NCBI GenBank assembly: GCA_944322875.1
Contig: CALUQI010000007.1
Location: 1 to 37,733 of the forward strand
Length of the DNA stretch: 37,733 nt
From: Candidatus Gastranaerophilales bacterium
GTDB lineage: Bacteria; Cyanobacteriota; Vampirovibrionia; Gastranaerophilales; Gastranaerophilaceae
Direction of reading: 5' to 3'
Both the position numbers and the translations under genes were made by a program. Every line of letters starts with the position of its first letter. Within the stretch, counting starts at the first letter, position 1. Under the pieces are notes generated by a model that made no database searches, was not told the DNA's origin, and saw nothing but the letters and a program-made list of their open reading frames with translations. Shown here in pieces: positions 1 to 8,281 of the stretch.

Positions 1-128
1 TCACTATCAGAATCGCTGTCCGAATCGCTGTCTGAGTCGCTATCCGAATCACTATCAGAATCGCTGTCCGAATCGCTGTCTGAGTCGCTATCCGAATCAC
101 TATCAGAATCGCTGTCCGAATCGCTATC
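1..128 (-). repeat. 48-bp tandem repeat encoding a Ser-Asp stalk
   Basis: Positions 1-48 and 49-96 are identical, and the third copy matches from 97 to 126 before diverging. Read on the minus strand this is an uninterrupted (Ser-Asp)n run, 16 residues per unit. Each unit uses the same order of synonymous Ser and Asp codons. The array continues beyond the window. Long SD runs act as extended wall-spanning stalks in staphylococcal Sdr proteins; that role is inferred here. Confidence 0.93.
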
Positions 129-2315
129 AGTATCTAGCGGGATTTCATCTTCATAATAGTAGTTTCTTTCATCTTCATCATGTTCAATTTCAAGAACATC
201 TTCCGGTCTTACAGGTCTTGCTCCAATTGTTACTTCATTGTCGTCAGTTCCATTTATTGGATTAGTGCTATCATCATCAACTACCGTGAATTTGACGTAT
301 TCTGTATCATTAATAGTGACTTTATTTTCGTCATCTCTAATAAAGTGCTTACCATCAATATATATATCATCAGCTACTATTGTTATTTCTTCTGTGTTAG
401 GATCACTATCGCCCTGAACCCTGCCATTTATTACTGTTACAACACTTTGTGCTCTATCAGGATCTATTCTTGTTTCAGGATTGATATCAAGTGCTTTGAT
501 TTCAACATTTTGTGGTGCTATGTTTGAGTTGGGACCATAGTAATCTTCCGGCGTATTTGGCACTGTACCAAGGTTTTCGATTACTAAAGATTTGCCCTCT
601 GTAACTAATTTTATTTTTTTTGCTGCTGTAATTTCATTTATATTAACATTACCTGTAAAGTGAATGTCTACGTTGCCTTGTCTGGATATTATTGTGCAAA
701 CATTGGTTTTGTTTCCAAGAGCTTTAACGTTAATATCACCGAACTTGGCTAACATGTCTACACCATAATTATCAGCATCTGTTTGTTCTATTATTAAACG
801 ATTACCATCCTCTCCAATTCCGCCACTTGCTATAAGTGAAACACCTTTTCCCGAAACGTTAGGCTGGGTTTTGTCTGTGTTGGCATTTACAATAGAGTAT
901 GGTGCTGAACCCTTGATGCTTGAATCTGCAAGTAATATGACTCGTCCGTCAGTAGATTTGATTTGACCTACTCGCATATCAGTATCTAAACTTGCCAAAT
1001 TTATGTCTGATGTCGCTTGAGCATCAATTTTCCCGGATACTCTTGTGTTGACTGATTTTGTCAGATCCCTTGCATCAGGACCTACTCCGACACATTCTCC
1101 GCCTGTGCAAGCCTGTCCTACTTGTCCATCACCTATTGAACCGTTTTTAACATTTATTGTTAAATTGCCTCCGTCATTTGTTACAAGATGTGTTTTGTTG
1201 ACACTGTTGTTCAAAAGATTTCCGTTCTCAAGATTTATGTTTATATCACCATAAGACGTTACATTATCATTAACGTTGTTGTGACCTACCAAAATGTTTG
1301 AATCTTTGTTTGTTATATTTACCCCTCTGCCGGCGACAGTTCCTTCAACTACTGTTCCGCCTGCTCCGGTGTTCGTTATGTTTACTACTCCGTTTCCGGA
1401 TACTTTACCAGCGTTAGCTATTCTTATACCGTTGGCTCCGGTATTTTCTATCGTAACTTCATCGGATCCAAAGTTTTTTACATTTCCGGTTATTGATACT
1501 CCGGAACCTTCGTCACCGTAAGCTTTTATAACTATACGGCCATCTACATTTGCAAGAGAAGATCCGGTCGTTATATTGTTAGTATTTACCAATTGGTTAA
1601 ATAAATTGGTTGCTTGTTCTTGGCTCGTCATTAATGACATATCTTTAATGCCGCTCATTATTGCAGCATTGTCTCCTACTGCTACTGATGCTGCGTTTAT
1701 TTCAACTCCGCCCTTGGTCGTACCATCAGGAGTTGCGTATACCCCGCCTTGAGTGAAAACTTTACCGTCTATTTGTACGGTACCATTCCCTTTGCTGTTA
1801 TAAAGCGCTTGGTAATCAGAATATTTGACAGTGTCTTTTGTAACTCTGTCAAAATCACTTTGGGTTGGAGTTAAAATCGATAATGATCCAACGTTTAAAA
1901 CACCGCTTGCTCCAACAACCATACCGTTTGGTGACACGAAAACAGCTTTACCGTTGTAAAAATTCCCGTTTCGCATAGAGTTGACTATACCGTTTATATT
2001 AATTTTATTCTGGACAAGGTTTACAAATGTTTCGATGTCTTTTGGATTTCTGCCGCCGGCTCCGTATTGGAAAATTAAGTTCGCTATATCACCGGCACTT
2101 AAGTTGAAGTTCTCATATTGTCTGAATCCTATATTACCTGAACCCGATTGTATCATAGCGGTAGGATCTATGTTATATACTCCGTTATTACCCGTTACTC
2201 CAGTAATATCTGTTCCGGCTGCGGTCGCCGGAACAACCATCGATTGTTGCATTAAGAAAAAGGTTGTCAACAAGGACGCAATTACTCTTCTTTGCCTTTT
2301 CGTGTCAAATTTCAT
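1..2315 (-). CDS. large secreted filamentous adhesin, FHA/LktA-type, with Ser-Asp repeat (C-terminus beyond window)
   Basis: The frame is open for 771 codons from the ATG at 2315 to the window edge, so the gene is partial. RBS AAAGGA lies 7-8 bases before the start. Residues 1-33 are a long signal peptide: basic KRQRR, a hydrophobic stretch, then VPATAA. Residues about 34-175 look like the TPS/haemagglutinin secretion domain: YNIDPTAM, NININGIVN-type strands and the block AVFVSPNGMVVGASGVLNVG. From about 200 to 640 follow parallel beta-helix-like repeats rich in N, G, T and I (for example VVNITNTGAG). An acidic linker (EHDEDERNYYYEDE) leads into pure Ser-Asp repeats from residue about 730. 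Family knowledge: such proteins cross the outer membrane through a TpsB partner or stay surface bound, and the N-terminus resembles the leukotoxin LktA family of filamentous adhesins. No partner transporter is in the window. The reading frame is certain; exact family and export route are inferred. Confidence 0.88.
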   Translation of the reverse strand, partial: MKFDTKRQRRVIASLLTTFFLMQQSMVVPATAAGTDITGVTGNNGVYNIDPTAMIQSGSGNIGFRQYENFNLSAGDIANLIFQYGAGGRNPKDIETFVNLVQNKININGIVNSMRNGNFYNGKAVFVSPNGMVVGASGVLNVGSLSILTPTQSDFDRVTKDTVKYSDYQALYNSKGNGTVQIDGKVFTQGGVYATPDGTTKGGVEINAASVAVGDNAAIMSGIKDMSLMTSQEQATNLFNQLVNTNNITTGSSLANVDGRIVIKAYGDEGSGVSITGNVKNFGSDEVTIENTGANGIRIANAGKVSGNGVVNITNTGAGGTVVEGTVAGRGVNITNKDSNILVGHNNVNDNVTSYGDININLENGNLLNNSVNKTHLVTNDGGNLTINVKNGSIGDGQVGQACTGGECVGVGPDARDLTKSVNTRVSGKIDAQATSDINLASLDTDMRVGQIKSTDGRVILLADSSIKGSAPYSIVNANTDKTQPNVSGKGVSLIASGGIGEDGNRLIIEQTDADNYGVDMLAKFGDINVKALGNKTNVCTIISRQGNVDIHFTGNVNINEITAAKKIKLVTEGKSLVIENLGTVPNTPEDYYGPNSNIAPQNVEIKALDINPETRIDPDRAQSVVTVINGRVQGDSDPNTEEITIVADDIYIDGKHFIRDDENKVTINDTEYVKFTVVDDDSTNPINGTDDNEVTIGARPVRPEDVLEIEHDEDERNYYYEDEIPLDTDSDSDSDSDSDSDSDSDSDSDSDSDSDSDSDSDSDSDSDSDS

Positions 2316-2361
2316 ATTTGTTGTCCTTTCAATTTCTTCGATAAATCGCGTTATACACTTC

Positions 2362-2370
2362 ATTGTACCA
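2362..2370 (-). promoter_or_regulatory. candidate extended -10 promoter of the adhesin
   Basis: On the minus strand TGG-TACAAT forms an extended -10 element, the same as the one before the pilus cluster. A start near 2355 would give a leader of about 40 bases that includes the RBS. No convincing -35 box is visible. Confidence 0.4.
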
Positions 2371-2485
2371 AGAACATGGCTCTGTATATCAGTTTATTAC
2401 GTTTTTTTAAGTTAAAAACGCATCATGCCATATTCATACTTTATATACATGTTAACGGTTAAATTTGAAAAATATTGCGTATTTT

Positions 2486-2509
2486 TTAAGAAATGTTAAC
2501 ACTTCTTAA
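2486..2509. repeat. 24-bp near-perfect palindrome
   Basis: TTAAGAA (2486-2492) and TTCTTAA (2503-2509) flank the palindrome TGTTAACA (2494-2501); only the central pair of spacer bases breaks the dyad. It sits 4 bases past the flippase stop codon and about 120 bases upstream of the adhesin promoter. It could be an AT-rich terminator hairpin for the flippase, but no T-run follows on that strand. It could instead be an operator for the adhesin gene. Confidence 0.6.
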
Positions 2510-2513
2510 TTAT

Positions 2514-3956
2514 TTATTTTTTTAGTACTTTATCTAAAATCCAATAACTTCCGTAAAATACAAAGATCAGCGATAGCATTTTAAATACCGGATAACCACA
2601 ATTTAATTTTGAAAACATAATGTATACTAAAGTAAATGGGATACCTGCAATAAGCATTTTGACAAAAGTTTTGTATGGAAATCTTAATCTTAAACCGGGA
2701 AGAACAATTACTATTGTTAATACAAAGTATATAACGTTTGCTGTCAATGTCGCTATTCCTACTCCTGTTACGCCATATTGGGGAATTAAAATTATATTCA
2801 GTATAACTCCAATTACTCCGGATACTAACTTTATTATGAAATCAATATAAGTCTTATTGGCGAGGTGGTATTGCAATGTTGTATAATCTGTTATTGCTAA
2901 GAAAAATGTTCCGAAGGCAAAATAGGGGATAAGTTTGTATGCATTATAAAATTTTTCATTTGCAAAAATATTAACATAATCAACGCAATATAATGACATT
3001 ACAGTTACTATCGGTAATGAAATTAAAAGATAATAGCCGGCAAAACGTGAAATTATCGGTCTTACATCTATCCGTTCTTCATACATGTTTATTATACGCG
3101 GAATTGCTGCGACAGTTATAATTGCAAAAATTGTCAACAATAGAGGAAGCGTTAAACCATAACCTACACCAACAATTCCTGCTTCCGAAAAACCCTTTAT
3201 ACTGTTCATTATAAATTTATTACTTTGGTTTATTATCCAAGCACTCAATGAAGTCGCAGCAATAGGTATTCCATATTTCCATATCGGAATGAGAAATGAC
3301 CATTCAACTTTTTGAACTTTAAACCACTTCATTATATTGCTTTGGTATATTAATAGTAAATCAATTAGTGAAATTGATACTCCCATACCCAAAAGCATAC
3401 CCATTGCCCCTAGATTGAAATATTTGACAAAAAATACCGATAATCCTATTGTCAGAAATTGATTTAATATTGTTGAAAATGTGAATGACATTGACTTTAA
3501 CTGCGCTCTTATTAGCTGAAAAAGTAATGCTCTTATTGCAACCGGAATTATCAGCATTAGTATTGCAAGAAAATATTTTGCCGGAATGTGGAAAAAAGAG
3601 TAAAAATTATTCCTGAAAACGTACGTTAGCAGAATCATCAGTAAAATATTAAATGTTAAGATGAATACCAGTGTAGTTAGATATTTAGGCATATCTTGCA
3701 TTATCTGGTGATGCCTGAAAAATCTTAGTCCTGAAAGACCTACCCAGTCAGAAAAAATGATGCAAAGAAATGACAAAAGTGCTATTGAAATTGTATAAAG
3801 TCCATATTGATCAGGTGGTAACAAACTTGTATAAACCGGAACTATTAATGCATTCCCCAATGTTCCCACTATTTTGGAGGGAGCATACTTTGCCATATCT
3901 TGAAATATGCCGCGTGTTTGTTCTTCTTCTACCTGTTTATTCTCAACGTATTCCAT
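2514..3956 (-). CDS. polysaccharide flippase, Wzx/MATE-like (MOP superfamily)
   Basis: A 480-residue polytopic membrane protein with about 12-14 hydrophobic segments and basic loops, the usual length for Wzx-type lipid-linked oligosaccharide flippases. The N-terminal part (LGNALIVPVYTSLLPPDQYGLYT) is the typical first-helix signature in which a Pro/Tyr loop precedes the 'YGLY' turn. The C-terminus ends in a lysine-rich tail. It would move undecaprenyl-linked sugar units across the inner membrane for capsule, O-antigen or glycan assembly. RBS AGGA stands 7 bases before the ATG. It follows rimO by 34 bases on the same strand and is probably cotranscribed. No glycosyltransferases flank it, so the substrate cannot be named; a teichuronic-acid or exopolysaccharide exporter is equally possible. 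Confidence 0.8.
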   Translation of the reverse strand: MEYVENKQVEEEQTRGIFQDMAKYAPSKIVGTLGNALIVPVYTSLLPPDQYGLYTISIALLSFLCIIFSDWVGLSGLRFFRHHQIMQDMPKYLTTLVFILTFNILLMILLTYVFRNNFYSFFHIPAKYFLAILMLIIPVAIRALLFQLIRAQLKSMSFTFSTILNQFLTIGLSVFFVKYFNLGAMGMLLGMGVSISLIDLLLIYQSNIMKWFKVQKVEWSFLIPIWKYGIPIAATSLSAWIINQSNKFIMNSIKGFSEAGIVGVGYGLTLPLLLTIFAIITVAAIPRIINMYEERIDVRPIISRFAGYYLLISLPIVTVMSLYCVDYVNIFANEKFYNAYKLIPYFAFGTFFLAITDYTTLQYHLANKTYIDFIIKLVSGVIGVILNIILIPQYGVTGVGIATLTANVIYFVLTIVIVLPGLRLRFPYKTFVKMLIAGIPFTLVYIMFSKLNCGYPVFKMLSLIFVFYGSYWILDKVLKK

Positions 3957-3990
3957 AACTAATTCCTAAATTTATAAATCACTGTGTTTA

Positions 3991-5304
3991 TTATACTACA
4001 AATTTCCCGAATAAATCATATTCATCAGCTTTTTCTATAAGTACTTGTTCTATATCTCCGGGAATAGCTGACTTTTCTGATTTTACGTATACAAGGCCAT
4101 CTATCTCAGGAGCATCATGTGCTGTACGTAATACGTATATTCCTTCATCAGTGTAACTTTCTACTATGCAGGGTATTATTTCACCAATGTATTTTTGATT
4201 TATTTCATAAGATATTCCTTGTTGCAATGTCATTAATTTTTTATAACGTTCATGTTTTATTTTCGCAGGAACTTGGTCTTTCATAGAATATGATGCAGTA
4301 TTCTTTTCCCGTGAATATTCAAAAACGCCCATTTTGTCAAACCGCATTTTTTTAACAAAGTTATATAAATGCTCAAATTGTTCATCAGTTTCTCCTGGAT
4401 ATCCTACTATGAAGGCTGTTCTTATTGCTATATCAGGAATCTTCGTACGAATCTTTTTTATTAGGTTTTCATAGTCAAATACCGGACGACGCATATTTTC
4501 TAAGATAGTTTTGTCTGAATGTTGCAATGGTAAATCTATATATTTTACTACCTTATCATACTTTGCCATTGCTTCAATAAGTTCATCTGTCATTTGTGAA
4601 GGATATGCATACATAACACGTATCCATGAAAGGTTTTCTATTTTGTTCAGTTCTTCAAGCAGTTTAGGAAGCATTTGTTTTTTATAAAGATCTATACCAT
4701 AGCTTGTAGTATCCTGAGCAATCAGTACTACTTCGGTTACACCTTTATTTGCAAGTGTTTTTACCTCTTCAATAATATTTTCCATAGGTCTTGAATGGTA
4801 TATCCCGCGAAGATTGGGAATAATGCAATAACCGCAATGATAATTACAACCGTCAGCGATTTTTACGTAGGAACTTGCTCCCATGGTGATTTGTTGGCGT
4901 TCAATGTTTTCTGGATATATATACTCAGGTTTTTCTGAAACGCAAGAAATGTATTCTTCATTTTTTTCGTCAGCAACTTTATTTACAACATTAACAATTT
5001 CTTTAATATTGGAAGTACCAATCATTGCTGCAATTTCAGGGATTGCTTCTTTAAGATCATCATTATGCTTTTGTGCAAGACAACCGGTAACTATGACTTT
5101 TTTGCCTCGGTTTACCATTTCTAGAATTGATTGAACGGATTCTTTTTCTGCATCGTGAATAAATGAGCATGTGTTTACTATTACAATTTGTGCTTCACCC
5201 TCATCGAGCGTTACTTGGTGCCCTTTTTCAGCCAAAAGACCAAGCATAAGCTCGCTGTCTACAAGATTTTTTGCGCATCCGTGATTTATAAGTGCTATTT
5301 TCAT
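3991..5304 (-). CDS. rimO: ribosomal protein S12 methylthiotransferase RimO
   Basis: A radical-SAM enzyme that adds a methylthio group to the conserved Asp of ribosomal protein S12. The 437-residue protein has the MTTase N-terminal domain with Cys10, Cys46 and Cys75 for one 4Fe-4S cluster. The radical-SAM motif Cys153-x3-Cys157-x2-Cys160 (CNYHCGYC) holds the second cluster. A C-terminal TRAM domain spans about 370-437. RimO rather than MiaB is indicated by the short form and the IADGCNYHCGYCIIPNLRG sequence. The start at 5304 is preferred because GAGAGG lies 5-6 bases upstream. The earlier in-frame ATG at 5322 overlaps the extended -10 box and has no RBS. Transcribed divergently from the secreted protein at 5414. 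Confidence 0.93.
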   Translation of the reverse strand: MKIALINHGCAKNLVDSELMLGLLAEKGHQVTLDEGEAQIVIVNTCSFIHDAEKESVQSILEMVNRGKKVIVTGCLAQKHNDDLKEAIPEIAAMIGTSNIKEIVNVVNKVADEKNEEYISCVSEKPEYIYPENIERQQITMGASSYVKIADGCNYHCGYCIIPNLRGIYHSRPMENIIEEVKTLANKGVTEVVLIAQDTTSYGIDLYKKQMLPKLLEELNKIENLSWIRVMYAYPSQMTDELIEAMAKYDKVVKYIDLPLQHSDKTILENMRRPVFDYENLIKKIRTKIPDIAIRTAFIVGYPGETDEQFEHLYNFVKKMRFDKMGVFEYSREKNTASYSMKDQVPAKIKHERYKKLMTLQQGISYEINQKYIGEIIPCIVESYTDEGIYVLRTAHDAPEIDGLVYVKSEKSAIPGDIEQVLIEKADEYDLFGKFVV

Positions 5305-5320
5305 TTTTGCCTCTCGTTTC

Positions 5321-5329
5321 ATTTTAACA
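5321..5329 (-). promoter_or_regulatory. extended -10 promoter of rimO
   Basis: TGT-TAAAAT on the minus strand places transcription start near 5314, just ahead of the GAGAGG ribosome site. The same TGTTAAAAT element precedes tmk and the helicase gene. No clear -35 box is seen; a second TATAAT-like box lies at 5342-5347. Confidence 0.5.
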
Positions 5330-5378
5330 TGGATATATTTAATTATACATGTTTACTTTATTTTGTACCTTGAACAAC

Positions 5379-5407
5379 TTTACAACTTTGTGGACAAAGT
5401 GTAATAT
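5379..5407 (+). promoter_or_regulatory. promoter of the 5414 gene, probably leaderless
   Basis: TTTACA (5379-5384), a 17-base spacer, then TAATAT (5402-5407). The ATG begins at 5414, where transcription would be expected to start, and no Shine-Dalgarno sequence precedes it. Confidence 0.55.
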
Positions 5408-5413
5408 GTAATT

Positions 5414-6178
5414 ATGAAGAAGGTTTTATTAGTTGGTATTTTCATTTTTATAATGGGTATTCCTTGTCAGGCAGCAAAAGATACAATGCCTGAAGTTAAG
5501 TTGCAGAGAATATTTTTGACGGACACCTCAGAAGCTGAAGATTATATTGAACCTGAAAATATACAACTTAAAGGATACGCTGAATATATTGAAGATTCAG
5601 AAACTGTATACTTAAAAGACAAGGATGACAAATTTGTGCTTAATTTAAAGGTGCCACAAAAAATTTCATCTTCTTCTTTGATTAAAGATAAATCAACTAT
5701 CCAATCTAAAACACCTGTGTTATATTCAAAATACGGTTCAGAGGAATATCAGGTTATACCAAAGGATGAAACTTCACTGGTAAAACAAGGTGAAATATCT
5801 TTCGGGACAAACATGGGGCAAGAGGTAGATTTTGGAGAACTTAAACATAGCGCGAATTTTTTTACAAGGTATGATAAAGGAAATTTCGGTGTTAAGACTG
5901 CATATAAAAGGACAATCGGAAGCACTTATAACAAATATTACGATAGTATTTATGTTGCTCCGGAATACAGGTTGAATAAATTTTTGTCCATAAAGGAAGT
6001 TTTAACCGCTGATTTGACTTACGAACGTAAAAAAGCAGAGGTTGTTTTTGCTGTTAAACCGTTCGCAGATAAACAAGATGACAGACTTAATATAGAATTT
6101 GGAGCTAGTCAGACATTTGATAACAATAATTCAATTATAAGAAAAAAAATAGAGTTTAATACCAGATTTAAATTGTAA
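5414..6178 (+). CDS. secreted beta-rich protein of unknown function
   Basis: A 254-residue protein with a clear signal peptide (MKKVLLVGIFIFIMGIPCQA, cleavage near residue 20). After an acidic N-terminal third (LTDTSEAEDYIEPENIQL) come amphipathic alternating strands from about residue 125 onward (GEISFGTNMG, FGVKTAYKRTIG, RLNIEFGASQTF). The chain ends in a strand with aromatic and basic alternation (IEFNTRFKL). This looks like a small outer-membrane beta-barrel or beta-sheet periplasmic domain, but I do not recognise the family. It is monocistronic as far as can be seen: its own promoter lies just upstream, and the next gene has a separate promoter after a 42-base gap. Confidence 0.75.
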   Translation: MKKVLLVGIFIFIMGIPCQAAKDTMPEVKLQRIFLTDTSEAEDYIEPENIQLKGYAEYIEDSETVYLKDKDDKFVLNLKVPQKISSSSLIKDKSTIQSKTPVLYSKYGSEEYQVIPKDETSLVKQGEISFGTNMGQEVDFGELKHSANFFTRYDKGNFGVKTAYKRTIGSTYNKYYDSIYVAPEYRLNKFLSIKEVLTADLTYERKKAEVVFAVKPFADKQDDRLNIEFGASQTFDNNNSIIRKKIEFNTRFKL

Positions 6179-6184
6179 CATTAT

Positions 6185-6212
6185 TTGATACAGAAAAAAT
6201 TTTGGTTATAAT
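6185..6212 (+). promoter_or_regulatory. promoter of the ftsB-like/TPR operon, probably leaderless
   Basis: TTGATA (6185-6190), a 16-base spacer and a perfect TATAAT (6207-6212). The ATG at 6221 lies 8 bases after the -10 box. No Shine-Dalgarno sequence exists between them. Confidence 0.65.
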
Positions 6213-6220
6213 TAAATTAA

Positions 6221-6652
6221 ATGGAAGGAAAAAATATAAAAAAGAATAAAAATAATAATGCGTCTGCAGAAAAGAATTCTGTGAAAAATACTGCAGCAGA
6301 AATAAAATCACGAAAAGAACTTAGAAGAACAGGTTTTTATTATTCTTTTTTGACAATAATATTACTATTTTGTCTTATACAAATAGGTTTCAGTGCAATA
6401 CTTAATATTTCAAAGTTAGTTGCATATAAAGCAAAAATAATAACATTACGTAAAACATTAAATGATGCTGAAAATCATAATAAAAATTTAAAGGAAGAGA
6501 TAAAGCTGTATTCGACGACACAGAATTTGGAGGGAATAGCTCGAAATACTTTAAAAATGGCAGGCGAAGATGAAGTTCTCATAATAATTAACAAGACCGA
6601 AAATAAAACCAAAAAAGAAGATAAAAAGTCTGAGGTGCACAATGCTGAGTGA
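6221..6652 (+). CDS. septum formation initiator family protein (FtsB/DivIC-like)
   Basis: A 143-residue bitopic membrane protein. It has a charged, Lys/Asn-rich cytoplasmic N-terminus (1-38), one transmembrane helix (about 39-61), a short coiled coil (about 65-98), then LEGIARNTLKMAGEDEVLII (103-122). That last block is the conserved end of the FtsB/DivIC family (E-x-IAR-x-x-L-x-M). Family members bridge FtsL and FtsQ/DivIB in the divisome. The Lys/Glu-rich tail (124-143) is longer than in E. coli FtsB. The gene overlaps the following TPR gene by 11 bases, so the two are probably translationally coupled. FtsL is a less likely alternative because of the intact IAR motif. Confidence 0.8.
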   Translation: MEGKNIKKNKNNNASAEKNSVKNTAAEIKSRKELRRTGFYYSFLTIILLFCLIQIGFSAILNISKLVAYKAKIITLRKTLNDAENHNKNLKEEIKLYSTTQNLEGIARNTLKMAGEDEVLIIINKTENKTKKEDKKSEVHNAE

Positions 6653-8216
6653 AGAAAAAGAAGTATTGGATTATATAAAGAAAGCGTTTTCTTTACGAGC
6701 AAAAAATCTGTATAAACCGGCAGTTGAAATGTTATATAAAGCTATAGACTTAGATAATGATAATGAGGAAGTTTTATACCAGCTTGGAGAATTATATTAT
6801 CTTCTCAATAACAACCAACGTGCTATAGGATACTTAGAACAGGTGTTGAATAAGAGAGCAGACCATTTGGAAAGTTTAAATCTAATAAGGGAAATAAAAG
6901 AAAAAAGCGGCGAGTATGAAGATGCGTTATATTATGCTGAAAGATTGTATGCATTAAGCCCAAATTCTGTTAATTTAAAAAATATCGTAAGATTATTCGG
7001 CAGATTGAAAAATACAAAAGTACTTGCTAAATGTCAAAAAGAAAAATATTGTAACGAAGAAGTGCTTTATGAAATAGCAAACGCATTTTATAAAAATGGT
7101 GAAACAAAAGAAGCAAAAGAGATTTTGGAATCTGACAATAAGTCGGAAGAAATGAGAATATTATTGGGTAAAATATATTTTGACGAGAATAATTTAAAAG
7201 CTTCAAGGGAAATATTTTCCTGTTTTGATCGTAATACGGAAAATCCTGAAGTTCTTAATTATAAAGGTTTATTCGCCCTAGAGGATATGGAATTTACCGA
7301 GGCTATCAAATATTTTTCACGAGCTTCACATATTAACGGAAATAATCCGGTATATTGTTATAATCTGGCAAATGCATATTTTTTCAACGGATGGATGGAA
7401 GAAGCTCAAAAATCATATTCAAAAGCAATATATCTTGATCCCGAGAATTCAGACTACCGATATTCTCTGGCTTACTTATACTATGAAATAAAAGCATACG
7501 ATAAATGTAAAAAAGAAACCGAGGTAATACTTTCAAATAACCCGCAACACTATAGAACACGAGTGCTTAAGGCTTTATTGCTGAACATAGAAAATGATTA
7601 TATAAAAGCAAAAGAGATACTTGAAGAAAATTACAGTCAAGACCCTGAGGATGATTTTAATTTAATATCACTAGCAAAGACTTATAGTCATTTAGATATG
7701 TTTATAAAAGCCGAGCAGATAACTAAAAAAGCTGTTGATAAAAACCCTGATAATATAAATTATATAAGTGACCTTGCAGATTTGTATATACAAGAAAAGG
7801 AATTTGATAAAGCCATTGAATTATCTCAGCGTCTTATAGATTTAAATCCAAAGTATATATACGGTTATATTTTGAGTGCAAAAATAGCGTACATAAAGGG
7901 TGATTATTCAACGGCAAAGAAATATGCTCAAGAATCGCTTTCGCTTGACATAAATTGTTCCCAAGGTTATTACTATTTAGCTCTTGTGAGGTTAGAAGAA
8001 GAAGATTTAGAAGAAGCCGTGGAATGTTTAAAACGAGCAATAACGTATGACTTAAACAACCCGGAATATTATGCCAAGATGAGTGAGATATATGAGAAAA
8101 AGGGTGATGTAAAGACGGCTTTTGATTACATTTCAGAGGCTGTAAGTATTGATGATTCTACAAGGTATAAAGCGCAGTATAAGAAGTTGGCATCAAGTTG
8201 CAGAAAAAATAAATAA
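6642..8216 (+). CDS. tetratricopeptide repeat protein
   Basis: A 524-residue protein made almost wholly of TPR-type helical pairs. Examples of the consensus W/Y-x2-G/A...Y-x2-A-x4-A/L...P pattern are VEMLYKAIDLDNDNEEVLYQ, AIKYFSRASHINGNNPVYCY, AQKSYSKAIYLDPENSDYRY and AVECLKRAITYDLNNPEYYA. About 13-14 repeats fit. There is no signal peptide or membrane helix, so it is predicted to be a cytosolic scaffold. RBS GAGGTG lies 4 bases before the ATG. The start is inside the end of the FtsB-like gene, which suggests a shared role in envelope or division assembly, but the partner cannot be named from sequence. Confidence 0.88.
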   Translation: MLSEEKEVLDYIKKAFSLRAKNLYKPAVEMLYKAIDLDNDNEEVLYQLGELYYLLNNNQRAIGYLEQVLNKRADHLESLNLIREIKEKSGEYEDALYYAERLYALSPNSVNLKNIVRLFGRLKNTKVLAKCQKEKYCNEEVLYEIANAFYKNGETKEAKEILESDNKSEEMRILLGKIYFDENNLKASREIFSCFDRNTENPEVLNYKGLFALEDMEFTEAIKYFSRASHINGNNPVYCYNLANAYFFNGWMEEAQKSYSKAIYLDPENSDYRYSLAYLYYEIKAYDKCKKETEVILSNNPQHYRTRVLKALLLNIENDYIKAKEILEENYSQDPEDDFNLISLAKTYSHLDMFIKAEQITKKAVDKNPDNINYISDLADLYIQEKEFDKAIELSQRLIDLNPKYIYGYILSAKIAYIKGDYSTAKKYAQESLSLDINCSQGYYYLALVRLEEEDLEEAVECLKRAITYDLNNPEYYAKMSEIYEKKGDVKTAFDYISEAVSIDDSTRYKAQYKKLASSCRKNK

Positions 8217-8222
8217 TGCGAT

Positions 8223-8250
8223 TTGCCTTTCCCGAAAATATAAGTATAAT
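8223..8250 (+). promoter_or_regulatory. promoter of the HExxH secreted protein
   Basis: TTGCCT (8223-8228), 16-base spacer, TATAAT (8245-8250). The strong RBS AGGAAGGGG (8261-8269) and the ATG at 8282 follow. Confidence 0.6.
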
Positions 8251-8281
8251 ATAAAATAAAAGGAAGGGGATTAGCGGATAT

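Noticed and set aside
1..130. Regular repeats that look CRISPR-like
   Set aside because: The repeats are directly tandem with no spacers, and they read as an unbroken Ser-Asp run in the long minus-strand frame.
180..2415. Plus-strand open frames at 180-527, 1045-1254, 1294-1521 and 1981-2415
   Set aside because: They are antisense to the adhesin gene, rich in Phe/Ile/Pro with no family match and no convincing ribosome sites.
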